DNA from: Otatea glauca
Lineage: Eukaryota > Streptophyta > Magnoliopsida > Poales > Poaceae
DNA: 64,000 nucleotides
Assembly: GCA_036346275.1 (NCBI GenBank)
Contig: JAYEVK010000367.1
Coordinates: 80,920-144,919, forward strand
Direction of reading: 5' to 3'
Of the stretch, positions 1 to 11,665 are shown in pieces; the first letter of the stretch is position 1; every line of letters starts with the position of its first letter. Made by a program: the position numbers and the translations under genes. A model generated the notes under the pieces. It ran no database searches. It was given only the letters and a program-made list of their open reading frames with translations, and was not told the DNA's origin.

Positions 1-1572
1 TCCTTCGGCTCAAAGGAGGCAACGAAGGCGCAGTGGAGGCAGAATCGACAAACCTGATTTTGATCGAGTGACCGCTCAAACAGATCACCAATGATCCGAT
101 CAGTGGATGAGAACGTTGAATATGACAGGAGGTCCAGAAATGTATGGCCTCTACCTCATGCACATAAGAGGTATGAGCGAGCCACTAGTCAAGGAGAGCT
201 CAAGGCAAGGGCTAGTCTCCCGAGGTGCGAAATGGAAGCAGGAGGCACCTCGGGTGAAGAGGGACTGGATCCGGTGGAACACCATCATCTCCATCATCCT
301 CATCTTCTACAAAGATGGTCTCGGAGGGATAAGAAGAGCTCAAACATCGTGTCTAGCTCTGGCTAGCCTCATCAAAGGTCACATCACGGTCTCTATGATC
401 CTATGCGCATCAACACTCCAGACTCTATAGCTACGAGAAGAAGTCGAGTAACCTAGAAAGATACCATCAAGAGCGAGACTCAAATTTATCTAGGTTACCA
501 GACTTCAAGATAAAACACTTGCAACCGAAAACGCGAAAATGAGACACACCGGGCTTTCGCCCATACCTCAACTCATAAGAAGTGCGATGCGGATGTGCTC
601 TCAAAAACACGAAATTAGAAACATGGCAAGCAAGAGCTATAGCCTCACCAAAACTTCCTAGGAGTCTTGACTCCTAGCATCATCTGGCCATCTCAACCAA
701 GGTTCTGTTCTTCCTTTCCACTACGCCATTCTCACGAGGGGCGAGAGAGAAGAGAACGATGCTCTAAACCAGACTCCACACGTAAACTCTCAAAGTAGGA
801 ATTCTTGAACTCCGTGCCATTATCACTGCAGATAGCTCGTAATGCACCGGGAGCTCAATACACAACCTCTTGACCAAACCCTCAAGTGAGAAAAGTCTCA
901 TCCTTCGAGGCCATAAAGAATACCCAAGAGTATCTAGAAAATCATCAACGATGACAAGAACATACCACTTCCCCCGTTGATCGTGACTCTATTTGGACCA
1001 ACAAAGGTCCATATGTAAAAGCTGTCCGGTGCATCACCATCACTACTGGATCGGAGGATGAGAAGCAAGAACCATCTTGCCATGTCGGCAAGGAGAGCAA
1101 ACTAAGTCTTTGACCATCTTGAGTTTGGGCAAACCCGAATGAGATCGTGGCGCTAACTCAGTCAAATGATCAAAACCAATGTGACCAAGTCTCCTATGCC
1201 GAAGGAGAGATCACGGACTCGTAGCAATCAAACATCAAGAGAGTCTCCAAAAGAAGCAGAAAAATCAGCACGAAAGACTCTCCCAAATCTAGAAATCCCG
1301 CAAATTAACCCTCCTGATGAATCAAGAATTCTACAGGCATTACTCTTGAAGCTTACCTCGAAAGATTCATCGATAAGCTGAGAAACAGAGAGCAGATTGT
1401 ATTGCAGCTTACTTACTAAGGCAACATCTTTAAGAATGAAATTTTGGTTAATGCAGATGGTACCTTTAGCAATGACTCTACCTGAAGATGCATCCCCAAA
1501 AGTGATTAACTCATCACCGGGCGCTCGGACTAGGGAAGAGAACCAACGAGAATCTCCGGTCATATGACGAGA
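1..1572 (-). pseudogene. copia pol remnant: gag-pre-integrase, integrase core, start of RT region
   Basis: Minus-strand translation of 1593-1228 gives a gag-pre-integrase segment, recognisable by the HMTGD start, the ITFGDASSG stretch and NLLSVSQL. Further left, in shifted frames, integrase-core sequence follows around 1050-750; it includes a VLVIVDDFSRYSWVFF-like stretch near 900-970. The extreme left end (about 1-60) reads as the FCLHCAFVASFEPK-type block that precedes the copia RT domain. The integrase would join element cDNA to the host chromosome in the nucleus. No single open frame covers the region, so several frameshifts must be present. The right border is a solo LTR that cuts the ORF just after the protease active-site region. 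Confidence 0.75.
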
Positions 1573-4500
1573 TGTCGGGACCCGAATATGCAAATTCGGA
1601 CCCTCTGTGTATTCAGCACTAGTCCAGGATCAAGCTAGTGCACACAGTCTCAACATAGATGAAATATCACAATCATACACAACAAAATAATAAATAAAGA
1701 CTTCATCTATTAATATAGAACTATTAAACGACCTTTAGGTCAAACTTACACTTGCGAGGCCTTGGTGGCTTCAACTCAAATTAAATAAATAGCAAAGAGA
1801 ATGAAGAATGTGGTGAATCCCATCAATATGCCACGTGCAACCGACAAGCTTCAACTCCTAGATATTCGCCTCGTAGAACTTCTCCTCCTTCAAGTTGTAG
1901 TCTTCTCCTCAACCGATGATTTTGTGTCTTGCAAGGGGTGAGTACATAAAGCACTCAACAAGTTGTGCATGTAATGCAATTCTATGTAACTATATGCAAG
2001 GCTTATTCCAAAGGAAAAGGCTATTATGGCTATTTTGCGAAGAAGGCATTTATGAACAAATACAATAAATAGATTGTAAAGATCAGAAACAAATAACAAG
2101 AATAGATAGATTCAGCATTTCTGAAGTAAATCAAGTTTCCAAACCTAAGTCAATTTCCACTTTTCATGGCATCCTGCCATCCCAATAAGTTTTGTTTAAC
2201 AAAAGTCTAAACCTTAACTGTAATTCCCGAGCATTGCTCAATACCGCGAGCACGGCTATTCGAATAGATTCACACTCTGCAGAGGTTATGCACTTTACCC
2301 ACACGACATGATCGTCCCTTGTTGCCAAGCTATTAGCACACTTCCTTTGGTGTGCCCGCAGAGAGATCACGACAAAGCCTTTACAATGCTCTGGCTTAAC
2401 CCGATACTACCCGCTAAGGTTTCAACACTGGTGGGACTGGTTACCACATCCAGGGCCCCCCTCTTGCGCCATGTGAATTACTCCATAACTCGGGAACTCA
2501 CACCGACCACGATAGTACCAAAGTTAAGACATTGCAAATTAATCAGCTAGGCTGGCCCATACCAGACATGTGGTTGCATGATTGACTCAGGTCAAAGGCT
2601 TGCAAGGTTAAGTCCTTAGAATGATCAGGGCAAGACATCCACATACCTTCTGCCCATCGGGCCCACCTTAGCATACTCGCCCCTTGTCACTTGCCCCAAT
2701 CTAAGTGATTATCACCCAAGTTGATTACCAAGCACCACGTGCCATCGACAATTCAACATTGTTGCGTGCCATGACTCGTCACAACAACTCAATCTCATCG
2801 TGTGATCCCACATGACACACAAGTTCATAACATTGTTCCATATTCCATTAATCTAGATTTATTATCAATGATTCTAATACATGTGATGACATGGCATGGC
2901 TAAGCAACTAATACGGACTAACCATCCCATGTTGATTATAATTACTAACCAACTATATTGAACCAATCTAGGGTGACAATAGATCATGGCATACAAATGA
3001 CAAGGTAGGGTGTAGATCAAATTGGTATAATAGCTAAGTCCCAATTTAATTTGAAACAATTGTACACTTGAAATAATATGCAATAGGGTAAAACAAATAT
3101 AGCAATTTTATAAACATGGGTTCAACATGATCAAAGCACAACTTGCCTGGCCCTTGCGATTTTTACTGTTCTTTACTCTTTATCTTTGATTCTTGATCTT
3201 CGATCTTCAATCTTTACCTTCTTAATCTTCAGCCCCTTAGAACAACTTAGGACGATACGTCTAACGATTAAAGAAGAAGCAAATACAAACCAACTCAAAA
3301 GATAAATCAAATAAAATCCAAATTGAGAACGGATAGTATTGGATCACAAAGGCTTAGATGAATTTAGGAACTTGAATGGATTAGATCAGAGATTAGACAA
3401 AAGAGAACGAGCTTTCGGAATACACCGAAAAGGAAAAGACTGATAACTGAGAAAGAAATAATAATATTCCAAAGAATATTTCTTCTGAAGTTATTATCTT
3501 GATTGGATAGACAATGACATATGGGCTCTCGATCTATAAACCGGTCCATAAAGATACGTTAGTTCGCAATGAACTAAGTCGATGCTCAATGATGATTTTT
3601 GTTGACTAAGCGGATATACAATCAAACAAAAGAAAGATAGACTAATAGATTAGATATGGCACAAGGATATGACATATGGCCAATGGTCTATCGACCAAGT
3701 CCACGAATGACTTCTAGGTCAATGGCAGATTAGATTTTCAAGAACAGGACATGGACAAGGGGTCGACATTCATGCGATTCGATCTGAGATCAGTCATACG
3801 TCGATCAAGAGGCTTGACGATGACAAGGCCGCGAGGAAATGAAGACAAGGCTAAACTCATAGGTGATGGGGTTAGATTACAATAAGGCGATAGAGAGGAT
3901 GATGATATTGCACTAGGGCTTTTGCGACCATGCACACATGCAAAGATAGCGAAGCAATGACAGGACACTCATGCAAAGATGAGATGTCGATTATCGGTAC
4001 AATGATATGATATGGCACAGGATTGATCTGCGAGTTGCGAGGTTTAAATGACATGATGCATCGTCAACGACAGATTGGACACAAGGTTCAATTAGGGTTG
4101 GAGAGGAACGACTCATGATAGATCCACTTGGCATAGGGATAGGATAGGTAGGGTTGGCTCTGCGATAAAATATTACCAAGGGTGGCTAATCAAACAAGAT
4201 CCGATAACAAAAGAACTGGATCGAACGATTTACTGTTAGATACTAGTTTATGGCTTTGATGGCAACCGAAGACCAAATGAACTCTAAAGATGGGCAAACC
4301 AGAGAATGATGGCCTCATGGACATGACGACACGACTAGGCGAACTAAGATGGTTGGCGGCGAAAGACTACGCAGACCGATTTAAAGGCGGCGGCTAACGA
4401 ATATTAAAATTTTCGTGGATGGAACAGCAAAGGGAAGTGAGCACCACGTGAACGCGGCGAGACGATCTCAACGGTATAAGCGGATTTGGCGGCAACCCAA

Positions 4501-5742
4501 TGGACAGTTCACAAACCATCGATGAATGGTCGCTAAAGCTAATAGATCAAACGGTCATAACTATTAAAATAATGGATGAAACCTAACCAAATTTTTCAGA
4601 GAGCTATCTGGGATCATTTGGCACAATATGACATGAACGGATCTGAGTTTTACCTTCTGGATCAATGGGGAACGCACGACGAAGTTTTCTGCTGTACGTT
4701 CGTAGTCTGATCGGGGAAGATTGAATTTTCTGCAGCAATCCCGAGGACAAAACCTTGAGTCAGGGTGAGCACCAGGTAGAGGACATCAAGATGAGTCTAC
4801 AGAATAAATTTCACGGTCAAACTAGCAAAAACAAAGGAGAACGGGCGACGACAAGATTCGAGATTGGAACGGCCGTAACTTTTGATTTCCTAGATGAAAC
4901 TGCACCAAATTTGGTGGAGAGCTAGACTGGACCATATGGCACGAGATGACGTGAGCGGATTTTAGAAAAACTCACCGAGATGACAGGGAACATGATGTCA
5001 AAATCGGCCGACGATGGCGGCGCACCGGAAGACAATGGCTGCAGTTTTTATGGTTTGGTAGGAGCTCTGGGGATTAGGGGTCGTGAGAGGGGTCTTAGGA
5101 CACTTATATAGGCTGGGGAGTCGTGCCCTACAAGGAGACACGAAGAAAAACCGAATTTGGATTGAAAACGGATCGGATCGAACACTTGGCGCGCAATAAA
5201 CAGTAAAGGGATGACGTGGCGCATTCTGGTGCGTCGGATGGAGATCTGAGGGCTGAGATCGGCGATGACGTGGCCGCCTCTGGAGCTGCCACGTCGATTT
5301 AGAACAATTTCCGAATTAAAATAATTCCAGAAATTAAAATAATTCGTTTTGAGCAATAAAAATACCAGAAAAATTCTAAAAAAAATTCCAGAAAATATTT
5401 TAAGACATTTGGAGCTCAAATAAATTATTTTTAACCAAACTTTATTTAAAATTTTGCAGTATTTAATTAAATTTAACAAAAGGCTTAATTTAAATTAATT
5501 CCAAATAAATAGCAAACGAACTCCGAAAAATCTTAAAAAAAATTACAGAAAATTCCTTGAAGCACAATGAACTCAAATAAAACTAAATTTATTTTAATTG
5601 AAGTTTATATTAGTCAAATTAAATTATTTTAGCATTAGAAAATTTCAGATTAAGCTTTATTAAAGAGAGAAAATTCGCGGGGATTTTTGGAAAGATGAAC
5701 TAAACAAAAGATTTTTGAAAACTCAAATTTTGGGATGTTACA
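1573..5742 (-). repeat. Solo gypsy LTR (Tekay/RIRE3-like) with 5-bp TSD
   Basis: The block begins TGTCGGGACCCGAA and ends AAATTTTGGGATGTTACA, the same termini as the LTRs of the tandem array at 26300-47002. It therefore lies in the orientation whose transcription runs on the minus strand. The flanks CGAGA (1568-1572) and CGAGA (5743-5747) form a perfect 5-bp TSD, and there is no internal region, which marks a solo LTR. At 4170 bp it is about 1 kb longer than the other LTRs here; the extra length lies roughly between 3130 and 5040. It is inserted in the copia pol ORF. Open frames inside it look like chance. Confidence 0.93.
5103..5112 (-). promoter_or_regulatory. TATA box of the solo LTR
   Basis: On the minus strand this reads CCTATATAAG. 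It lies about 630 bp inside the transcriptional start side of the LTR, matching the position of the TATA boxes in the related LTRs at 28757, 37517 and 46329. Its role is inferred from that shared position. Confidence 0.5.
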
Positions 5743-6208
5743 CGAGAACAACCGGAGTCAACAATCCAAACATCGCCCTTCCCCATCCGACGAACCTGAT
5801 AAAGACAAAAGAGAGAAAGATGACTCAGTACTGGGATAGAGTGAAGACTTAGGAACCCAATACTGAACCATACGACACATCAGAGTACCAGCCACAGAAG
5901 AAGACTGGATTCGAGTGTCTCTCTGATGCTCAACTCTCACACGATCAGGAGCAACTCGTAGATAATCTAGAGTCAAAGCTGGGTTGGCACGCTGTGGTGC
6001 AAAAGCGGACCATCCCAAGAAGGTCGTCTCGGATCTCCTCTGGAAAACACCTCACGCCGCCGATATCTACCTCGATGGGAAAAATGAGGAATATCAAGAG
6101 GACGGCGGAAAGATCGACTCACTGAACAGCTCGGGACTAAAACTCAAGAACTAGCATGAAAACCAAGTCCTCGGACGCTGCCAAAACACAGCGACTCTCT
6201 AACTTTGT
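5743..6208 (-). pseudogene. copia protease remnant
   Basis: Just right of the solo LTR the minus strand encodes the DSG active-site triplet of a retropepsin-like protease, preceded by VWIV. The conserved Cys-Ser-Arg-His-Met motif that normally follows is split by the solo LTR. Sequence further right (6018-5758 minus) is open but only weakly conserved and links gag to the protease. The protease would cleave the gag-pol polyprotein in the particle. The interruption by the LTR makes this copy non-functional. Confidence 0.7.
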
Positions 6209-8545
6209 CTAGAAGCAAAGGTGTGTCTTAGGAGCACTCAAAGTCTGGGGATGACCCTGAATACCCCTAAGAGCAGCAACACGCTCACGCCGAGTGATCT
6301 TGGCGCGCCTGAAGCAGAAATCTACTAGGTGACTACTCCTATTGCTTCTGCCTCTAGCATGGCGAAGTACACATGCACCTTCTGTAAACATGGTGGTACT
6401 CACTTTGGGAGCTACCACAATCTCACCACTCTTGGAGCCACGCACAATGGTGGGAGGATGCGCCTGAGCGTGCTCCAAGGGATCAAATCCTAGACCTTGA
6501 TTGAATCTACTAATCTTGGATTGGTTTAGAATAAGATTGAGCTTCTTCTTGCCTCCAACAAACTTCTCGAGAGTGCTCATAAGATACTGGCAATCTCGAA
6601 AGAAAGAAGCACAAGAAGAACAGGGGGAAGGAGAGGAAGAAGAAGAACCAGAAAGAGAAAGAGAAGATCTCTCAGCACGCGCTTTTTGTTCCCCTAACAC
6701 GGCTGCCTCAATCTTGAGGGCCTCACAAGAAATGCAAGGAGCATCTCTAATCTTAAGGGTTTGGTCTTTTAACTTCTTCCTAAACTCGACATAGATTTGA
6801 TCCACATCATCCTTAACCCCAACACACAGCAAGCAACCAGTTTTTGACTTAACTAGTAAGTCCTTAGCAAGTTGATAACACTTGACATTCAAAACATCAT
6901 TGTCAAGTTTTAGTTGCCTACAGTCCTCACATGAGCTGACTAGGTCCTTAGAAGCATGCAATTCAAGTTCATCATTTCTAGCAGAAAGCTTTCTAAGGTG
7001 TTCGCTTATGGCATCAATTTTGGCAAGCAATTTAGGGCAATTAGCACATGATGGAGTGGAGTGAGCATGAAGAAAACTAGCCTCAACAGGAATAGCATCA
7101 ACAGAACTAGTGCTAGCATTCTTCAACCTAAGACCATCAAGTTCAGCAAGCACACTATCATGTATGGTCCTTAAGTTCTCCAGCTCCACAAGAATAGCAT
7201 CACACAAAGAGCAATCATCAGTGACTCGGGAGGGAGAAGATCTAAGTGAAGCTAACTCCGAGTCAAGGTACCTACTTCCTTCTCAAGCTCCGTACACCTA
7301 GCTCTAACTCTAGCATGAAATTTTCCTAATTTGCGTAAAGCTTCGTTGAGCTGGTCATAGGAGGGTACCTCATCCGAGTCAGTCAGAGAGCTCGGAGTCG
7401 CTGATGTCGTTGGTGTCGGCCATGAAGCACATGCCGGAGAAGTCGTCGCCGCCCTTCTTCTCTTGCGGATCATCCTCGCCCTCGTCGCTCTATGTCTCCG
7501 CGTCGGAGAGGTTGATGTCGTCAAGCGCGGTGAGGACTCGGTGGAAGAGCTTCTTGTTCTTGGAGAAGTTGCGGTACTTCTTCTCGTGCGCCGGTTCACG
7601 AACTGGAGGCTTCTTGTTGTGGTTCTTGTCGGTGTAGTCGTTCTTGCCCGAACCGCCAACGTCGTTCTTGCATTTCTCCAGCTTGGGACAGTTCGTCCGA
7701 ATGTGGTTAGGGCCACCACACTCGAAGCAGGTGATCATGCCACCTCTCTTCCTCTCTCTCACCCTCTTGTATGCATGATAAAACTTGCGAGAGAGAAGAG
7801 CAAGCTCATTTTCTGGAAAATTTTCCAATTGGTCATCGCTTAGCTCGCAAAGGGCGGAAAGAGAGAAACCAATAGAAAGATCAGAAGAAGAAGATCCAAT
7901 GGGATCGGTGACCAAAGCCATCGACTGAGATTTCGTCTTCCGAGAGACGACATCGATCTCATGAGTCTTGAGGCGGCAATAAAGCCCGTCAAGAGTCAGA
8001 GTTGATAAGTCGGTGGTGTCCTTGATGGTGGTCACCTTCATCTCCCAAACCCGAAGGTCAAGTGCGGTCAAGAAATGCCGAGCATTGTCCGAGTCAGGGT
8101 ATATGTAACCAACTGCTCGGAGGTCGCTCAAAATCTTTGTAAACCGACCAAAACACTCGTCGAGACTCTCACCAGCGCGTTGATCAAATTTGTTGTACTC
8201 GCGCTTGAACTGGTCCTGCCTCACAGTCTTGATTTGAGTAGAGCCCTCATGGTAAGCATCGAGGGTTACCCAAATCTCATGAGTGGAGCGAAGGTGAGAA
8301 ATCCTATCATACTCACCGCGGCTAAGACCGTGTATGAGAATGTTCCTTGCCTTAGCATTCGCCTCAACGTCAACCATATTGATGGCCGTGACATTTTCAA
8401 TAGCAGGAACCTCATACGGGAGTTTCACCTTCTGCCATATCAGGTAACCCTGGGCAGTGATGTATGACTCCATCCGGGACTTCCAAAAAGGAAAATCAAC
8501 TCCATTAAAGATGGGAGGCTTGGTGGAATATTTGTCCGTTGCCAT
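6209..8545 (-). pseudogene. copia gag: UBN2-like domain, zinc knuckle, CxxC-studded coiled coil
   Basis: The start is taken at 8545, an ATG about 40 bp past the primer-binding site. The first open stretch (8545-7490, 351 aa) has a copia gag/UBN2-like domain, recognisable by NGVDFPFWKSRMESYI near the N-terminus and a DECFGRFTKIL block. A CCHC knuckle follows near residue 270 (CFECGGPNHIRTNCP). After a frameshift the reading continues at about 7390-7252 and again from 7207 to 6209, in a long charged coiled coil. The coiled coil carries regularly spaced CxxC pairs (CANC, CEDC, CLLC, CISC, CSSC) and a serine-rich stretch. Gag forms the virus-like particle and packages RNA in the cytoplasm. Two or more frameshifts break the frame. 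Confidence 0.85.
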
Positions 8546-8582
8546 GGCTCTTGAGACCGGTCAAGATCTATGGAAGAGCAAA

Positions 8583-8598
8583 ACCGGCTTTGATACCA
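8583..8598 (-). other. copia primer-binding site (initiator-Met tRNA type)
   Basis: Directly inside the 5' LTR the minus strand reads TTGGTATCAAAGCCGG. This fits the plant initiator-methionine tRNA 3' end with a substitution (TGGTATCAGAGC is usual). One base separates it from the LTR. Confidence 0.8.
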
Positions 8599-8599
8599 A

Positions 8600-10242
8600 T
8601 TGAAGGACCGAGATGGCGAACAGAGGGGGGGTGAATGGTCGCAAATAAAATTTCTCCCAAAATACTCCAACAAAAACCTCGACAAGATCGCTCAAAGGAA
8701 ATCGTGAAAAACCTGAAAAACTAGACAACAATGTGTACCCCAAGCTTGCATGGATAAGTACCATAAAATATGTGGGGATTTTAGAGTTACAATACTGGTT
8801 TTCTAGTGTCCAAGATAAAGAGGAATCAATTCAAACTCTTGCTTTTTAGAAAGGACATCAATTCAAATCACAAAAGTCACTTTCAGAAAAGCAAAAGCAG
8901 AATTTCCAGAACTTGTCCTCAATTTGCACAGGAGGTTGGTGGGTTTCTTCAGCTCACAAAATTTTGAGACTTTTTCTCCATATGAGCAACAGAGTCGTGA
9001 AGAACTCCACAAAATTTCTCCTCAAAAATCCTTACAGAAAAAACAGGAAAAATCTAAGAACACAGTCTAGTCAAGAACTTCGGGTAGAAAGTTTGGGGCT
9101 CGGTTTTCACCTCATGGCGCCCAAACGGTGCAACAAGTGAACTCCAAAATTTTTCTGAAAGTGGATGTCCGAGTCCTGCACCTCCTCCAACAAGAATCAC
9201 TTGAAATATATTTTGCTAGATTTTTATAGAAATCAAACACTGACTGTAGCGTGAAGAACAAGTTCTGAACAAAGTTGGAACTTGAAAGAAAAGATGTTCT
9301 CTACTCAATCCAAGAGTGCAAAAGAGATGTAAAACCATATGAACACACTAAAAACATCCAAGATCAGCAGCATTTAGAAGGAGGGGAGGCAAATCCAAAT
9401 TACATGAAAGTAAATTGCGAGAATGTAATTGCGGGAAAGTAAATGCTGAATTTAAATTGCGTAAAGTAAAGACATAATTTAAATGCGCAAAATAAATTCA
9501 GAGGTGGATTGATAAAACTTTTATTTTTGGAAGGAGAGGTTACAAAGCCTCACTTTCATGTGGGCAAAGCTCAAAGGAGCATTCACAAACCTCAAAACCT
9601 TCAAGGGAAGGAGGCTACCCCTCCACCCCTATTTATACTACTCTTGGGCCACCTACCACCCTTGGATGAGTCCCTCAACCCTAGAGCACTCATCTAAGGG
9701 CTAGGATTAACCCACACACACAGCCATGCAAGGGCTAACCCAAAACCCACACACATACCGGGTTTTCTTGCACGGTTTTCAAAGCATACTACCTAGACCC
9801 GCTAACCTATCAACTTGACCTCAATCCGACGGCCCTCATTGATCCACGCGGCATCTAGCTAGCATCAACTCCTTTCCTTGTCTTCTTGACTTGCCCGGAC
9901 TCCGTCTCCGATCATCTTCCGACGATCTCCCAACCGTCTGGACCTCCGACGCTCCTCGCCTAGTCCCGGTCATCCTTCGCCTCACCATGACCTAGCACCG
10001 TCGTCCTGCAACCACCAAAAACAAGGAAACTCCTCACATAGCAATGCCCACAATGATGTGCAATAAACCATCCAACTCATCACTACTGGCGTCCATACGA
10101 CCAGATCGCCACTCTGGCAGAGACAACTCAAAATGCTTCATTTTGAAAATCAATCCAAATCAAACTCAAACTTGAGCACACCTTGCTCAAATAAAGTCAA
10201 ATACTCATCACAAACATGGATGGACCTCCACATGGTCCTTCA
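8600..10242 (-). repeat. copia 5' LTR
   Basis: The LTR is bounded by a 9-bp inverted repeat: TGAAGGACC at 8600 and GGTCCTTCA ending at 10242. It borders the primer-binding site on the gag side, so it is the 5' LTR of this minus-strand element. It has AT-rich and purine-rich stretches and no supported gene. Confidence 0.9.
9629..9638 (-). promoter_or_regulatory. TATA box of the copia LTR
   Basis: The minus strand reads GTATAAATAG here, about 605 bp into the LTR from its transcriptional upstream side. It is a good plant TATA match and the only strong one noticed in this LTR. Confidence 0.6.
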
Positions 10243-10405
10243 GAAACATCACTCGACCAAGGAACCATGCAAGCTTTGATATGCCCCAAGCTGGGTTCAA
10301 GCTACGTCTAAACGACAATCATGGAAAAATGCTTGGAAAAGGTACTTCTTTATTATATATATTCCCCAGGCATTGTGCCTGGGAAAATATTACATTTACA
10401 GGGTC

Positions 10406-10600
10406 TTACACCTCTCCACGGCGCACGCGACCGAGCGCTTTTACGAGGGCTTCCCTAGCCCTATAAAGAGCGGGGAAGATCTCGAGGAGGGTGTCGACGA
10501 CGATGCGGTCGAGGGCGGCGGCTTTATCTTCCGCCCACTCCGCCATGGCAAGGTCAAAAAGCGCCCACTCCTCAGCAAGATCGTAGTCCTGGGCGGCCAT
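10406..10600 (-). CDS. antisense ORF (aORF) of the Tat-like element
   Basis: A 64-aa minus-strand ORF starts MAAQDYDLAEEWALFDLAMA and is rich in acidic residues and alanine. It lies between the lost pol region and the 3' LTR of a plus-strand element, so it is antisense to that element. Grass gypsy elements of the Tat lineage are known to carry such antisense ORFs of unknown function. The short length and abrupt end suggest a truncated copy. No domain was recognised. The start is the first ATG of the frame and lies close to the typical N-terminus of such proteins. Confidence 0.55.
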   Translation of the reverse strand: MAAQDYDLAEEWALFDLAMAEWAEDKAAALDRIVVDTLLEIFPALYRAREALVKALGRVRRGEV

Positions 10601-11138
10601 GAAGATCCCTCGGAAAAAAGGTGGAGCTCAGAACAAGAAGATGGAGAATTAAGCGCGAAGGAATGCATTCTACAAGCGTTGGTTCACCTTTTATAGCCAA
10701 TACGATAAGGATGAAGTAAATACATCAGAAGCCGAGGAGATTTGGAGTTAATATAGTTTCGGGAGCCAAAGAGGTTTTCGGAAATTGGGTCGACACAGAA
10801 AGCCAAACAACCTCGAAGACTGTCCAGTATCGATCCACGAAGAGGAAGGATATTAAGGTCTCGCTTCGAGCGGGAAGGAGTATCTAATCCTCATATGAGA
10901 TATGGGTCATAGCCACGAAGCTACCTGCAATAAACTTGTCAGACAGAAGAGTGTAATCAGTCGGAGCAAGAAATCAAAGGTTATATTCGAGTCCTTCATA
11001 ATCCCCTTGCTGCAAGAAGAAGCTTTCAAATCAAAGAAAAGACCAGTCAGAGGTTTATACTAGAAGCTGAAAGCACGGATCCAAGTTAAGTCCCAGATAA
11101 AGATATAGCAACCAGATCATGAATCACTCGGGGGATAC
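10601..11138. other. Tat-like element internal spacer, no gene seen
   Basis: This is 3' untranslated spacer of the Tat-like element. It ends in a purine-rich tract with the core CTCGGGGGATAC just before the LTR, a usual polypurine tract for this group. Nothing coding was found on either strand. Confidence 0.6.
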
Positions 11139-11665
11139 TGTGGAATATATAAAACCAGGTGTCTTTATAACCGGCCCAGCATCGCCTAAGAGGAAGACAG
11201 GGCCGAGAGGAAGGCCCAAAGGATAAGCTCCGCGCCAACCCTTGCTGTCGTGTGCAAGGGGGTACATCCTATAGACAGTTGAATGTATATTTAGATATAA
11301 AAGATACGATTGTAATCCGAGTCGTTAAAAGGGTAGATAAAGATGTAAACTCTATCTTGAAACCGACTAGAATCTTGTAACCGATCGGAATCCCTTAGAC
11401 CGATCAGGACTCTGTAAACCGCCCTACCCCCACTATATAAGGGAGAGGGAGGACAACAACAGGGACAGCAAAACACACATCACATATCGCCCAAAACACA
11501 TTGTGCTTTGAGCAATCTTAGATCCAAGAGATCCACATAATCCCAGCACACAGGACTAGGGTATTACCTCCTCCGTCGAGGGCCTGAACCTGTCTAAACC
11601 TTTGTTTTGTGTGACCTTCGAGTTTGTGATCTAGCGCGTGCCCAATAAATTTATTGCCGACTACA
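11139..11665 (+). repeat. 3' LTR of the Tat-like element
   Basis: The LTR begins TGTGGAATATAT and ends GCCGACTACA, giving TGT...ACA termini and 527 bp. It is preceded by a purine-rich tract. It contains CTATATAAG at 11433-11441, a likely TATA box, followed by a leader rich in CA. The next bases resume TNP2 transposase sequence. The left TSD copy is outside the window, so the TSD (AAAGT predicted) is not verified. Confidence 0.7.
11433..11441 (+). promoter_or_regulatory. TATA box of the Tat-like LTR
   Basis: CTATATAAG lies 294 bp into the LTR, followed within about 60 bp by a pyrimidine/CA-rich leader. This is typical of gypsy LTR promoters. Confidence 0.6.

Larger units (their letters stand above)
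1..10242 (-). mobile_element. Ty1-copia LTR retrotransposon, large-gag type, left side cut by window edge
   Basis: The element is read on the minus strand. From right to left it shows a 5' LTR (8600-10242), a primer-binding site, gag with a UBN2-like domain and zinc knuckle, a long coiled-coil region, a protease remnant, the gag-pre-integrase segment and the integrase core. Sequence near position 1 resembles the start of the copia reverse-transcriptase region. The rest of RT, RNase H and the 3' LTR must lie left of the window. A solo gypsy LTR (1573-5742) interrupts the pol region. The base quintet after the LTR is GAAAC (10243-10247), the expected TSD, but its partner is outside the window. 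The element lies inside a Tat-like LTR element. It is not coding-competent as assembled because of frameshifts. Confidence 0.9.
10243..11665 (+). mobile_element. Tat-lineage-like gypsy element, 3' part
   Basis: This stretch ends with a 3' LTR (11139-11665) preceded by a purine-rich tract. It carries a short antisense ORF in the spacer between pol and the LTR, an organisation known from Tat-lineage elements such as Grande and RIRE2-like elements. The left part of the element is cut off by the copia insertion at 10242/10243. Its right end abuts degenerate TNP2 transposase sequence, so it was inserted into ORF1 of CACTA-A. Family assignment is by organisation and the look of the LTR and is not certain. 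Confidence 0.65.

Noticed and set aside
7252..7719. 155-aa Arg/Thr-rich minus frame
   Set aside because: Only its C-terminal part (about 7390-7252) continues the copia gag. The rest is a shadow of the 8545-7490 gag frame.
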